NCBI GenBank assembly: GCA_025766275.1 | Contig: JAFKAC010000244.1 | Span: forward strand, 1-47,800 | Source of the DNA: Lactarius indigo | Taxonomy: Eukaryota > Basidiomycota > Agaricomycetes > Russulales > Russulaceae | Reading direction: 5' to 3' | DNA length: 47,800 bases | Part shown: positions 10,904 through 24,000 of the stretch, one piece after another | How the letters are laid out: each line of letters opens with the position of its first letter | Numbering within the stretch: position 1 is the first letter of the stretch | Translations under genes and position numbers: made by a program | Notes under the pieces: generated by a model | Seen by the model: only the letters and a program-made list of their open reading frames with translations | Databases searched by the model: none | What the model was told of the DNA's origin: nothing

Positions 10904-13129
10904 ACGGACTACATACTATGCGCGAACGGTGATTACCCCTACCATTTCCTCCACTGATGCTTAAATTATGTTCTACATAACGTTGTTCATCCCCCCATTT
11001 TTTTGTCTTTTTGTTTCTTTGGTATTGGGGGTTTCCACAGCTCCACTCAAATCGCTGTCAAATTCTATCTGAGGCAACCGAGCCAAGCTGGCATACCAGC
11101 TCATGACTGAGCTGGGCTGAGGCAGGCTCAATTTGGCCATGGTTCGAATTAAGCGCACACGCGCACACCGAGTCGGCTGGGCCATGGCTCAATTGAAGTG
11201 TATACAGAACTGAGCGGCCGAGCCAGCTGGGTCCACCCAATTTAGTTAGGCAAGCTCGCGACGGTCGACTAAGAGAACAATGAGTGGCATCATGACTCCC
11301 TTGCCAGTGTCACTGGGCACTCCTAAAGAGGCTTCCCCCCTCCATTGGCGAGCCAGATATTCATGCGGCATTTGGGGCAAGTAATAGGAAGCGGGGCCTG
11401 TCACAGATGGTGACAGAGGTTTGAGGAAGAAGAGAACGACGTGCCGACGGTGCCGCGGAGAGGCAATATCAATTCGGTTTTGGGTTCTGAAAGAACGCAG
11501 ATGGTGTTTGGACTCGAGACCCGCGTCAGAGTGACAGCAAGTGATTACGTTTTCTTATTTTAAACAGTTGTTTTCTCGCAAGATTTGTAGAGTGTAGGTC
11601 GTGTTCTGAACAGAGTCGAGTGAAAAACCTGCTTCTGGTCAGTGAAAAATGTGTAAACATGCAGAAGAAATGGTGATATCTTATGAGCACCGAGAGCAGG
11701 GTTCCCCATTCGACGTACATTAGGGATAGATGATTCTAGGACAGCGTTGACCAACGGTTGCTCATCGAAAAGAAGTGTGTGAGTATGAGTGTGTCGTCTC
11801 AAGGGGAATACGTAGTAAACCGAGAAGGGGGGCGAAACTTGAAGTGGGCAAGGTGAGGCTGGTGGTCGACGAAGGGCAAAAGACGCAAGGCAAATTCAGA
11901 GACGTGAGATGGTTAGATGATATATCCGAGACACAAAGAGCCGAGAGTCTTATCATGAGAGATGAGCCACGACTACAGGTGCTAGAATGTAACTACAACT
12001 ATCGGTGTCGATAATGAGAGTCTGAGAGTGAACGAAACCAGGAATTCGTCGCAGAATCCTTCGTGGGTCGTCGCCTGGTTTGGTACCATCGCGCACGCAG
12101 CGCACGCGTCGACCTTACAACATGTCAAATAGATAACGCGCACCCGAGTACCCTCAGAGTGAGCTGAGCACGATCCGGGGCCGGAGCAGTCAACGCGCCT
12201 AATAAGCGGCGTCAAGCTAAGGCCCGTCGCGCGATTGCCCTTTTCTCTCGTCAGGAGCATAACGCGTCGTGAAGAACCAAGCACTTGCAGAGGAGAACGA
12301 CGAATGGTCGAGGGCTGGAAAATCAAAGCGATGGTATGACACCACCTACTCAAATGTACGGCTACGACTTCTACATCGTCGCAGCGGCTGTTCACGCACA
12401 GAACGTTCCGGGCTCCGGATGTTCAGGGCAGACAGAAGCCCCCCGAGCTATGCGCGTAGCGATTTGCTGACTTTGACTTTGACGTACAGTAATGCAGCAA
12501 AAGGGACTGAAGACCCCACCCCATACCACCAGACCTTATGTTGTCAGATTCGCTACTCTTAGCGGTCGCAGCACTACAGACGGTTCTTGCCAAGATGTAC
12601 CACATACAGTACGTACGGATCTGGGGGACTGCCACTTCGATGCCGCGGGATAGTCGCGGGATATAGAGGAATCCCCGGTCCGGCCCGCGGTCTCCCTTAC
12701 AAATGATGTGCGTGCACCACTCCTGTAAGTACCAAGAAAAAGTTCTGCTACATCCTTGGGAGTGAAGATCTCGGAGCCCCGACCAAGCGTTTCTGTTGGG
12801 TCACCGTCACGGTGGTGTCCAGGAGTACAACTTGGGTCATAGTGTCTGTCCATTTGGGTATGGCCCAAATAATGGCTCAAAGTCGTTACTAAGTCCAAGA
12901 TTAGTCCATTGCCATAGGATACACAAAGGTGCCATCATGGCATAGCAGTAGTCCCAAAGTGTCCGCGTACAGTAGAATGTACTGTGGTGAGGGACGAAAA
13001 GAATAAACAAGAAAATATATAAAAGGCAGGCCGTCACGTGACAGTCCAAGGTGAAAGTTTTGATTATGGAAACCGGGGGAAATCAGAGAAGTGACCTTCT
13101 AGAACGGGATCTACAATGTGGACGCATCA
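10904..13129. other. Intergenic, 2.2 kb
   Basis: No coding similarity recognised. About 11060-11240 holds several variants of a GAGCTGGGCTGAG/GAGCCAGCTGGG word, a small repetitive patch. About 13016-13042 has an orphan TATATAAAA followed by the palindrome GTCACGTGAC, with no gene attached. Confidence 0.45.
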
Positions 13130-15587
13130 CTAAGTATGACCCGTGGTATTCACAAACTTGTCATAAACCGGGCAAAGGTCTCTCCACGCATCTAAACAAC
13201 AAGTATTCAGAATAGGCCGTCGAATAGATATGCTTAACAAGTTCACCAGTCGTGATATCCTGCGTCGGCACGTCTGGAACGTCCTCTGCGAAGACGACAG
13301 CGAAACCGCTTAGGTAGTCCAATCGCTCATCGTCAGCATGGGCACTAACACGTGATGAGAGGAACGACGAACGCAGTCAAGTGCCAATCGATATGGCAAT
13401 GGAAGAACCACGGGCCAGGATTATCAGTGAAGAACCGAATTGTGACATTGTCACCAGTATTTCCTATGCTCACGACGTCGCGGATGACAGGATTGGCAAA
13501 GTTGTAGGACGAGTTCCCGGCGCTGCGGACTACAGAGAATGCGTGCCCATGTAGGTGGACAGGGTGCTTTCGATGATGAATACAGTCAGAATAAATGGCT
13601 AGAGCCCAGCAATAGCAGACATTCGGACACTCACAGGACCAGCGATGACACCGGCAGGAATGGTGAGTTCGACACTTTGGTTTGGCTGGAGCCCATAGAT
13701 GCTGCCAGCGGGGACAAGATCCGATGCGCTCTTCGCACCACTTAATATCTGGAGCAAGACAGGGACCGTGGGGGGATTGAAGGAGAACCCGTTGACAAGG
13801 AAATTCGTGCGGGCTGCGTTCTGTATATTGTGTAAGAGTAGGCACGGTGATCGCAGCTACAAAACTGAGCATACGATTGCTACATCCAAGTTGATGTTAA
13901 TGTCAGCACCGCCGGGGACAGGCTTTCCAGGCTGAAACGCAGGGCAACAGGGCTCCATTAATGAGATTGAAGGTCATAAACATAGTAAAACTCACAGCGG
14001 GAGAGTTTGTGAGCGGCTAGACACAGAGATGTGAGTCCCGATGACGCGATAATCATAACGGCGCCTACGTGAAGATTTGTTTCGACGAGTGGTAGCTTGC
14101 TGACTGGGACGTTTACCGTAGGATCGTCAGTGGGGTTCGCGTGAGCGGCGCCAGCATAGTGAAGAATTGCAAGATTGTTGAGGTCACTGAAATTCCGACC
14201 CGGAACATTGGGCAGAGAACGGATCCCTGTTTGCGTCAAACTCCACTCCAGCAAGATTACCCAAGATACTCACAATAATTGCCAACAGGTTGATCGGCTT
14301 TAACCTATATCAACACGTCACTCGATTCCTCCTTCGGAAAGATAGACGAGGTCATCTTACAACAACGGAATAGCGTTGAGCTGTTTGGACAGAAATCAGC
14401 GTAAGTTATAGTGAACCATCCTGATCATATGTACCAGTAAAGATTTCAAGTGAGTCAATCAGCAGAGGCTGAACATTATTGCCCTCCACTTCGATGACGG
14501 TCATTTGATGACCATCGATAGAGAAGATGAAGCTAGGATCGCAAGAGAGGGACACCAGGCGGAATCGGTAGCTGTAGTGATGTGGTGTGTTGAGAATGTG
14601 GCGGCAAGGACAACTGGTCACGAACTGACCGCCGTCCTTTCCGAACATCCACAACAGCAAGGGAAACGTTGCTAGGACCGCCTGGATAGCGGCCTTTGCC
14701 ATTGATCAGGGTGGAGTTAAAGGCGCTAAAAATGTTCTTAGCGACGAGCTTTCGGAGACGCGCGTCAAATTTACGGGATTGGTGGTGCATTCGTTGAAAG
14801 GTAGTGGTACCAATCCGCGAGCGTAATAACAGTGGAATCTATTAGAGTGAAATGGTCATTTCAGCGCAGCTGTAATTTTGCGGCTATCCCACCATCATCG
14901 ACATCGTATAGGTGGCGCTGAGGATCGTCGGGGTCCTCGATGACCAGTGCCCCCCGTAGACCATCGCAATACTGATTCTTGAAATGACTGTGATACCAAT
15001 ACGTCCCCTATCACTCATATAACTCATCGTAACCTTGTGAATTGAGTATGAAAAATTACCGTTTGGTCCAATGCGTTAAATTTGTAGAGGAAGCTCTCAT
15101 TTGGCACGAGCGGACACTGGGTGACTGAAGCGACGCCATCGACGTAGTTCGTGTGCTTTTGGAAGATACCGTGCCAATGCTGTTGGGGATTTGCGTCTGA
15201 GGTTGCGCAGCGCTCTGAAAGAAAGCAGATCTCACAATAGAAGTCGCCAAGTCCATCGACGTGTCCTTCAGTTGGTCTGTGACATGGATCGAGAACGTAT
15301 CACCCTGAGGACGGAATTAGAATGAAAATACAGGGAGCTTTCTTTAAGACTGACCTTCACCCCCCGTATAACTGGGCCAGGGAACGTACCCCCTGCGAGG
15401 GTAGCACTGATCAAGTTCCTATGTTGGTGAAAAGTTTTTGAATGCAATCACGTGGGACTCACGGGCGGGTGAATCCATCGGGAGCTATGACTCGGTTAAC
15501 GATTTTGAGTTGGGCACTGGGGCCTATGGAAGCATAAACACCCCTGTAAACAGCTGGGAGAAGAAAAGCAAGAGCGTAGAGCACCAT
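13130..15587 (-). CDS. Laccase 2 (secreted multicopper oxidase, intact, 17 exons)
   Basis: Paralogue of laccase 1. Exons (5' to 3'): 15587-15463, 15418-15355, 15304-15236, 15179-15060, 15007-14893, 14838-14775, 14725-14630, 14571-14435, 14380-14361, 14304-14274, 14226-14069, 14016-13996, 13931-13875, 13820-13635, 13566-13373, 13308-13247, 13191-13130. They total 1581 nt, giving 526 aa plus TAG. Ten or more internal exons have exactly the laccase 1 length (69, 120, 115, 64, 137, 20, 31, 21, 57, 194, 62 nt). It has a signal peptide ([19 protein letters not shown]). Copper signatures are HWHG (H87, H89), WYHSH (H132, H134), [10 protein letters not shown] (H422, H425, H427) and [12 protein letters not shown] (H477, C478, H479, H483). 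The axial position is Phe488. Intron 15 uses a weak GTTCGT donor, fixed by the conserved [13 protein letters not shown] reading. No break is seen. Confidence 0.96.
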
Positions 15588-15653
15588 CGCAATCAGAGAC
15601 TAGGAATCAAATGACCATGAAAGTGTCAGCGGTCAAGGGTCGTGTTTGTCCAG

Positions 15654-15660
15654 TTTTATA
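15654..15660 (-). promoter_or_regulatory. Probable TATA box of laccase 2
   Basis: TATAAAA on the minus strand, about 70 bp upstream of the laccase 2 ATG; the same element as in front of laccase 1. Confidence 0.55.
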
Positions 15661-18600
15661 CGGGTGCCCTCGGCGGTGATGTGCTTGGTGATGTGATATC
15701 GTGCATACGTACAGTACTCCAATCATAAATTTGGCCTGTCAGGCTCTTCCCACTGGCTACTGTAATTCGGCTTCGACAAAGGTACCAGAATCTGAGAGAC
15801 GCCTCGATTTAGACCTATAGATGTGTTGTTAGCACAACTGTGGAGTGAACGGCCACAGTAAGTACGGAATAAAGATGCAATCAGGAGAACCAGAAGTACA
15901 CGTCAACCAGATGGGCGCTGCGCCCTGTACTAGTGCACCTCCCTGACTTGATTGGCGTCGGGGCCCGGGTCACGACACTACTACAGTACGCATGGTGGGG
16001 GGTTGTTCTCTGACCACGTATATTACGTAATTTCAGTAGAAAACCGAAACAGGGTAAATTATTCGTCCACTGATAGGACGAAACAACAATATCATGATTG
16101 CAATGCCGTTATTGAATTGTGTGATTTCCCACTACCCACCGGTGAACGCTAGTGAGCGGTCACAGAGGAAACTTACCGGGTTGGCCGCGCGGTCCACACA
16201 AGAGGTCATTTTTCTCCGTATTGGGAGATCGAGAGCACGTGAAACGTGCTGATAATAATGTTTTAGGATGGAGGACCCCCGCCCAAGAACCCCACTTCAT
16301 ATTACGTATAGGCAAGTGCAGATCGATTTCCTTCACCTCTTCAGGTCGTTAGATTCCCACTTTATGACCTTCTGGTCTATTGTTCTGATCATTTCGTGTT
16401 CTATCGGCGTCTGAAGATGGGCATGATGCCCCTTGGCGACGCCGTGGTCCGCGTTATAGACACCTTGGACTACTTGAAGCACCAGGGTATCATTACCACT
16501 TGGTCGCTATGTCCTGCAGGTGCGAATTTGCCTACCCTTGCCTCATTGCCTCACCTCACAAGGGGAAAAAAAAATTACACGAGGTCAGCAAATTTTAAGG
16601 ATTGCCTTATCCCAACCGCCTATAGGAATTTCTTGGGCGTTGCAAGGCAGTGAGCGTTGGGCAGCGTGGCCGATGCCCTGCGACGATCGCGACCATAACA
16701 CGACGCCCCACTCGTGGCTGTGGCAACGGAGTGTCCCCCATTGTCGTCGTCATCGTGAGCACGAGGCTTAGGGCTGCGTTGCTGAAGTGCCCCCGTCGCC
16801 GTCGAGGCTCAGGGCCGTATCGGCGGGGTGACCGACCATCGTCGTGCACACGGGTTGGGGCCGTATTCGGTGGGATATCTCCCTCCTTGTCGTCGAGAAC
16901 TGGGTATGTCCAGCACTCTCACAGGACGACTCTTGTGTAAATGATGCTGATTGATGGCAACAATCGAAGCTGCATTATCATGATGCGGGGCCACGGCGTG
17001 TCGTTCCTTTGCCTTTGGGGGTACTGCACGAAGCGCGCAGAGTCGCCTCTCCCTCGTGTGATACATGCTATGGAAGAATACTGTAAGAAGCACCGTAAAT
17101 CAGGATCCGCGCCAGCAACGCATCAAAAGCAAACTTATCCAAAAAGAGAAGAGAAAGAAGGACCAAAGTTCATAGCGCCTCACGGGTAAACTAGAGGTCA
17201 CTCAACTGCGCGCGCTGTAGTTAAGAAAAGCGTTTTTATGTACTCGAAATACTCGTCTTGCAAAAAAATAATCCCAGCGGGGGGTAATCGTTACAGTGAC
17301 TATGGTGACAAATACAACACCTGGACTGGGAAAGAAACCATCAATATCGAAGCCTGCCATGGAATACCGACCACGCTCGGAGTCACCATAAATTGTAAAG
17401 TATAGAGCAGGTCGTCAAGTGTGAGATAGGAGGGGGCTGTGGCTTGCACACAAGGGTGAGGACCCAGACAGGAGGCGGGAGGTCAACGAGGAGGATGAGG
17501 ACGACAGGAAGCGCAAGGGCCAGAGAGGGTGGTGAGAGGAAAGGGCGGACTCGGGCTCCGTCAAGGTTCTACGGCCGGTCTTCTCGGGAATTAGTAATTT
17601 TTTTAGGGCAACTTTTAAGTTACTGCACTTGGGGTTGAGCCGGAATAACGGCCCGGCCTTCCTCCCCAAGGGTCCTTCATGCATCATGTCTCACGAGAAC
17701 TGAAACTGAAATAGAATCAGGATCATCATTGCACAATTCACGATGGGTCCGCGGACCCAATGTCATGCCCAATGTTCAGATATGGGATGGTATCCTGCAA
17801 GGTATCCTGATTCCATAAATCCAGAGTCCCCAATCTGCTCCCGCCGATCGCGCGCCGTGGCTAATTAAGTAAGTTGTGTCGACGCTGGAAATGATGACTC
17901 CACAGATGTCTGATTGGGATCAATCATTGCTCTACCACTAGACAAGAATGGGTTTATTTGACCGTTGTTGGCACCATTGTTTTCCTTCAGGTGGCTGAGA
18001 AGAACTAGTCTGGTGTCAAATATCTGCGATCACTCGGCGTCGAGGTCAGTAGACAGCTTCAATACTGAGAATTGCGGGTAGGATGCCACACGACCAATAC
18101 CAATGAGACCAGAGCCCATCGTGCGACGATCTAGTGTTCGTGCGCCATAACGAAAATTGTAAAGAATGGTCGTTAGAACACCGCAGAAGAAAAAAAGTGC
18201 GCCAGGATGTTTGGAATCCCGCGAACTCAGCACGATTCAAAGAAATTTGCTGGCGTTCATTGAAGACCTGGAGCTGGTGACTGGAATATTAGCCTACATT
18301 TGCCGCGCTGCAGCAACGGAAGTTATCCCAAGTGCAAGAGGGCCAAGAGTGCAAAAATGCTTCCAACACCTAATCGAGGGACATCTTGACGAACCGCAAC
18401 TCAGACGCGAAAACCTGAAGAATTCTAGAACAATCGCCACAGCGTCCTATTCCTGTACCCCAGGAACACCCCCAGAGACTGCGTTCTAAACCCTTTACTT
18501 GGATACTGCCAGTGGTGGCGTAAGCTTTCACAAGATGCAGTGCAGGGATAGTACACTACTATAAACCACAGGTGGTCGCTCGTCACTACAACTATCTCAA

Positions 18601-19675
18601 ACACTCATAGAAACGTATTTCCCACGATGCTCGCACCGCTCACAAAGCAGAGAGCACTATAAATAGGACAGAGCAGCAACTTGAAGTTTGGGGCTCAGGG
18701 GGGTTTAAGCCGCTCCGAGCTCTCAGGCTGGCGTTTTGAGTGAGGTACGAACTCCTCAAGCGCGTAAAGCGGTCAGTTTAATCAATAGGCGGAGATAGTG
18801 ACCGTCGCAACGACTTCCTGATGGCTTGTGGTATGAAATTAAGCAGCAAACGACGGAGAAGAAGGACATACGAAAACCCCAAGACAAAAGTGGTGAAGCT
18901 TCGGCGGTTTGCAATGTGAAACACTAATACAAACCTGCCAGCCGCCAAGGACAACGAAAGACGGCGATGTCCAAGTAATGAGAGAATCTTGTCTACAGGG
19001 TCGTAGTTGGAGCTCCAGCATATCCAGGACCTTCACGAGATGAATGGGCTATAGCGGGCCCACATTAGCACCGCAGGACGATGGGCGCTCACTGCCCACT
19101 CTCCATGGCAACAGAAATGTATTCGAAAACGTAGCGAACAGACGGGGAGCAGAGAATCATTTACGTGCAAACCCAGGTGCATAGTCAGAGCAGAGACAAT
19201 AGAGCATGTTTCCGTGGTGGCGTGATTAGAGGACCCGATACAGCCCGAGCGTCCCATAGTAAGGAGCAGACAATACGTTTGAGAGCCACATTAAGCAACT
19301 CCAGCTTACATATCTGGATCTCGGGATTCCAGAAAGGGAACTCGGCGGCCCAAGCAGCGGCCATACAGTAGCAGGGAACTTGAAGGCTGAGCTAGTAGTG
19401 AAGCGGCAAAGAAGGCACGTGAAATTCTGTAGGTAGAGTCCTGCGAATCGAAAAAAGCTCGAATGCTGTGGTAGGGGACTTCGACGGTATGTGCAAAAAT
19501 TTCAAAAGTGGTTCACTTTCAAGAGAGAAACACAAGGAGAAACGGGATGGAGCAAGGGATGGAGACTCGGAAGCGCACTGCTTTGTAAGCAGTGCGACCG
19601 ACGTTGCGACCGACTGTGACTTGTTCGGTGGCTGCGATCCAACTATTGGCACCGCAACAAATCATTACGTTCGAC
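15661..19675. other. Intergenic, 4 kb, no gene recognised
   Basis: Read in six frames. Open stretches at 16396-16653, 16650-16940, 17415-17687, 18166-18489 and 18839-19036 show no family signature, no start-to-stop exon chain and no long repeat that I can see. It may hold decayed genes beyond recognition. Confidence 0.4.
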
Positions 19676-19679
19676 TACT

Positions 19680-21060
19680 TGTATGTTTATGCCATGATGC
19701 GCCACAACTAGTATGACTACACGAAATGCTAGGGTGTACGACTAGAGCCGGGGCGTCACCGAAGTGAGAACGATCAACTTGAATGTGAGTACGCAGTTAT
19801 GCCAGTGCATGTTACTAATCGCGTCGATGGTTCTGCCTTCACCACGTAGTGCAGAAAAAGAGCCCTTGTACAACCTCAATCGTACCTTGCTAAGCCTAGA
19901 AAGTTTAACAAGATGTCCTTCTCAGCTCACACATCGGTACCCCCAACCCACTCAAGCATAGTACCGCAGTAACTTTTGTAGGACCCACAAGACCCCAGTA
20001 TCTTTATACGACGTTGACGACGACGTTAGTGTCCTGTATGAAAGCTTATCTGATGACTTTCATGATAAGTGGAAGTTACTCGCCGTGACGCAGATTGGTA
20101 CCGCAGTGCTACTACTACCGCTTCGTCTTGATAGTCACAAAAGTAAATCATGTGCTTAATACATCTTGACAGTGAGTACCCACAAATTCCATCGTAAACC
20201 TCTGATCAAGAAAGTATTGGAGGGAAGCCTAGTCATTCATACCTCAACGCCCAACCAGCTGATTCAGAACTATTGTAAGTGCGTGATTCCGATTTGCGAC
20301 AGGTGCGGGAATTACTATATTGCTAACTGGGTTCCTGTCTCTATCAAATGAGTCTGGGGAGGACCTACTAACCTTGCTAACTTGGCCATCAACATTTAAC
20401 GACCGGCCATCATTGACCAGTTCAAGTTGATCTACACGTGAATCCCATGATCTCTACCTCCCGTTCTGAAACAAGTCTCCACATAGGCGTCATACTTATC
20501 CCCATTCGTAGGGCCAACTCCTGTGTCTAGAAAATACCCAACCGCCGGATCAACTTCAAAGCTGTGTAGACCCTATCTTTCTTCTCCTTGCGGTTACATT
20601 CACTTCAGACGAGATAGGCACATTATTAGTTGCCAATGTTTGGTCTTCGAATCTCCAATCGTCCCAAAACCGCTCCAGATCCTGAGAGTGGGTGAGGGCG
20701 GTATCTAAACTTCTCCAGGTTCTCCCTGGTTCAACGTTAGGGTTGTCAAGGAAAACAAGAGCGTGCTATTCCTAGCCCCGCAGTGGGTGGACTTGTGAGT
20801 GCCAACGTCATCATCATTGTACCCCTGAAGGTAGTGTCAGTGGCGTGCTTGACCATCCAGTCCTTGATCCGGTCTGCCGTACTGGCACGCGTTCTCTGTA
20901 GCTCGCAGAATTGGTGACTCATCCTAGAACTCTCGCAACCCTGTTGTCTATGATACCATGAGTCCCGGTAACGCCGTGACAATGATTCTCTCTGACTCTT
21001 CCACGGATAATGATGCCCACGTTCTTATGTTATCACCCCGAATAACACCTACCAGATTCG
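19680..21060 (+). pseudogene. Heavily decayed laccase relic on the plus strand
   Basis: Traces of many laccase exons occur in order, in shifting frames. An exon 1-like trace is at about 19680-19760, and NRVDGSAFT (exon 4) at about 19820. The end of exon 5 (DPQDP...LYDVDDD) is at about 19980-20030, and DADWYR (exon 6, normally ADWYH) near 20090. An exon 10-like stretch (AQPADSELL, then an intron donor) is at about 20250. VFESPIVPKPLQIL (exon 14) is at about 20645-20690, and VKENKSV at about 20740. WHAFSVARRIGDSS, a stop, then NSRNPVVYDTMSPGNAVT (exon 15) runs from about 20880 to 20980, followed by a TDN trace. Compare [22 protein letters not shown] and VTIRFFTDN of laccase 2. Stops and frame breaks are everywhere, and all but one of the copper-binding His of the HxHGH block are lost. 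It faces opposite to the three other laccase copies. Confidence 0.82.
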
Positions 21061-24000
21061 GCTACCCTTGGTTATATTTTCTCGTGCGATAAGTGGGCTA
21101 ACCGATGTTGTGGAGGCGGCTTCAAATTCCAGACCTCAGGCCCCCAGCAGTCTTCCGATGCGGGCCTCTCAGGCTTAAGCCGCTCATACTTCCGTTTCGT
21201 CATCACATATTTCGCCTAGTTACCGAGGTGGGAATCGGAGAGCGAGGCCAATTCGGTGACTGAGACAGATCTGGTGTGCGCTTTAGGTCAACGTCAAGAA
21301 CTCCAGATGAAACGACTGGAAAGACTCTTTTTCCCGCTGGAGCTACAATAAACCAAATCAAAGATACGATGTGCGTGTGATTGGGTATATTGAACCAACT
21401 GACCAGATGCACGGGATCTGCCGATCATCACAAATCGACCTCACAATGAGTACTGTGCATAGCCCTATTAGCCCAAGCCCATTTTAACATGTGAACGTAA
21501 TAAGATCATTTTGGTGATCTGTTGCTGCGGTGAGCTAGAGGAACTTCTGTGGGTACTGTAACGCGGTGGCTACTATCCTCTTTCTCCTTACTCTGATGAC
21601 CTGATCGCGAACATGGTTTTGTCATATGAATAGCTAACGAATATTGGTGAATGCTTGACCATCATCTGCAATTCATCATACCGCATTTGAAGCTACACAT
21701 CTCGATAGACAATACCCGTTGTTATCAATTGATGAAATTTATGAAATGCTGTCTATCCCCGAGGCCCCTACTCAGATACACGGTGCCGAGTATTTATATC
21801 CCCCGCGTTCCGAGTCGGAGTGTATCAGTTCCACGCATTGTGCGCGCCTGACTAGTACCGAGCCACGCGGGGAGCTTCGAACAATACAAGCTGCTACCGT
21901 ATACGATGCATTACTAATACTTGCTTCATGGATTCAAAGAAACTCGTAAGAGTATATGTAATCAGGGGCCCACCAATCCCCTAGTCTAAGGCCCGTGAAT
22001 GTTCCATTCCACGAAGACCACGGGTGGAACTGCAGCGATGGTGCGGGGTCTGCCAGTAAGCGGGAACGCAACACCTGATTCTCGAGTCAACGGAGTCGCC
22101 GCGGCGGTGGCACTCATGGATGAGACCTTTCCCACGTCGGCCACAAACCTTTTAACCTATCCTTCATCAAGCAGGGGCGCGAGGGGAAAGAAGGCGATTT
22201 ACAACCTACAACCAGCCAATCTGGGATCTAGGACCAAGACTAAAAGAACGCACCACTTGAGCGCAAGTCCTCGTATATTTGACAGGCGTCATTGGGGAAT
22301 CAGGACTGAACTGTCAGCCAGAGCCCGGTTGGCCCCAGCGATCATAAACCGAGGTGAGGCAGTACGCGAGCTCTTCTTCCTTCTCGCCTTAACTCCGGCA
22401 GTTCCCGCTCCGCCTCGGTTTCCGCGCATAGTTCGAGCCTCGGACGCTGGAGGACCGGCTTATGTCGTATTCCTCGACACTTCATGGGGTGGCTCAATCG
22501 GAAATGATGACGTTCGATGACCAGACTCTCAATTGCAAAAAGCAATATCCGGGAGTTCGCCGTGAGCCCGGACATGTTCGCGACTTAGTCCGCGAGGCCC
22601 ATGAATGGTACCGGCTCAGACACAGAAAGCGCCGCGGCTACTCCCGCAGGTGGTCATGCCACTGTCACTTTGAAGCTATTTGCAGATGTGATCTTTTTGG
22701 CCTGGAACACCCAACCAATGGTTGGATTCTGGGTTTACTTCTCGGTAATGATGGTGGTCTCTGTGCATGCCCAAAACACGTGCGAGTCTGAGAAGGGTTT
22801 GATTCCGGATTCATCGCAACGTGTGATCGAGTGATCCAATGTGGAGGCAGGCCTTTGTCTTTGTTTATGATTAATATATGATTGACGAAGGCGATTGGAC
22901 CCGCTAGCCAGCAGAGAAGACCAGTCGACGTCGGCATAATGCAGATACGAAATGGTGGAGGCAAAGGCCAAAAATGGCCCGGGGTTGAAGTTACAGAAAT
23001 AAAACATCTCGCCTTCGTCTTCGCGAAAAATCACCATCAATAGAAGGGTCGTCAATTTGTTATGTCACTGTCTGTCAGAGACATAAGCCTATCCTTTTTC
23101 TGAAAATATCGACAGACAATTTAATTTTCTCCGAGTCCCACTATCTGAGCCTGGCGCAGAATCGCCGCAGTCCGTGCAAGTAACATTACCAGAAAGCTAT
23201 GTGCTGCCTGCCAGTGATCCGCCAATTTTTAGATTGACATTCGGCGCATACATTTACAGCAGAGAACGGACCTCTAGTGACACTCTATGCGCTCTTCCCT
23301 CGACGCTTCTTTGGTTGTAGGCGACCTCGGTATGAACATCACCACGCACTCGACGTCTCTTTTCTGTGGACCCGCCGACAATATACCCCATGTTCCTCCA
23401 ACCTCCTGAAAAGTGCGTCCAGTTCGCCTGTCAGAGAATGTTCGATGAAGAAAGGAAGAGTGTCCAGGTTCGCGGAATGGACGTCCCTATTCGTTGATAT
23501 GGTTGTAATTACCACCACCAAATAGACAAATAGAATCCTACACCAACATGAGAGAAAAAAAATTGGAAGATAGCGAAGCGTAGCTACTTCGAGGGCATAC
23601 AAAAAAACGCTTTTTGGCCTTTGTTTCCCCTCTGGCAAAAAGACCTTTGTTCACAGCCCACAATTAACGACTGCCGCGCCTGGATGAGGTGTCCGGGAGC
23701 CTCGTCCGGGTCTGACGACACACATTGTCACGCTAGTTCATTAATAACCCCAATGTGGGAAGGATGGGTTACGGCAAAGCCAGCTCTAGCGGAGCCACGA
23801 TACCGAACCATCATAAAACCGCGGAGTACGGGGTACGCTATGAGAGAGAGAAGGCGACACGTAGCCGCTGTACTACTGGGATGTCAATTTGAGCCAAGGA
23901 GCGTTTCCTAGCAGAGTGAGGAGAGTCTCCGCGACTGCAATGACTCGATTTTTTGAGAAGAAGGGCCTTTTCTGTCGCGCCGGCGAACCAGGGTTCATCA

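Noticed and set aside
11060..11240. Repeated GAGCTGGGCTGAG-like words as a possible miniature transposon
   Set aside because: No terminal inverted repeats or target-site duplication visible; only a patch of similar words.
16396..16940. Overlapping open frames in the 4-kb gap after laccase 2
   Set aside because: High-GC shadow frames on both strands without motifs or joinable exons.
22735..23055. Minus-strand open frame in repeat copy A that could be a membrane protein
   Set aside because: No recognised family; the counterpart in copy B changes frame and has stops, so it is not supported as a gene.
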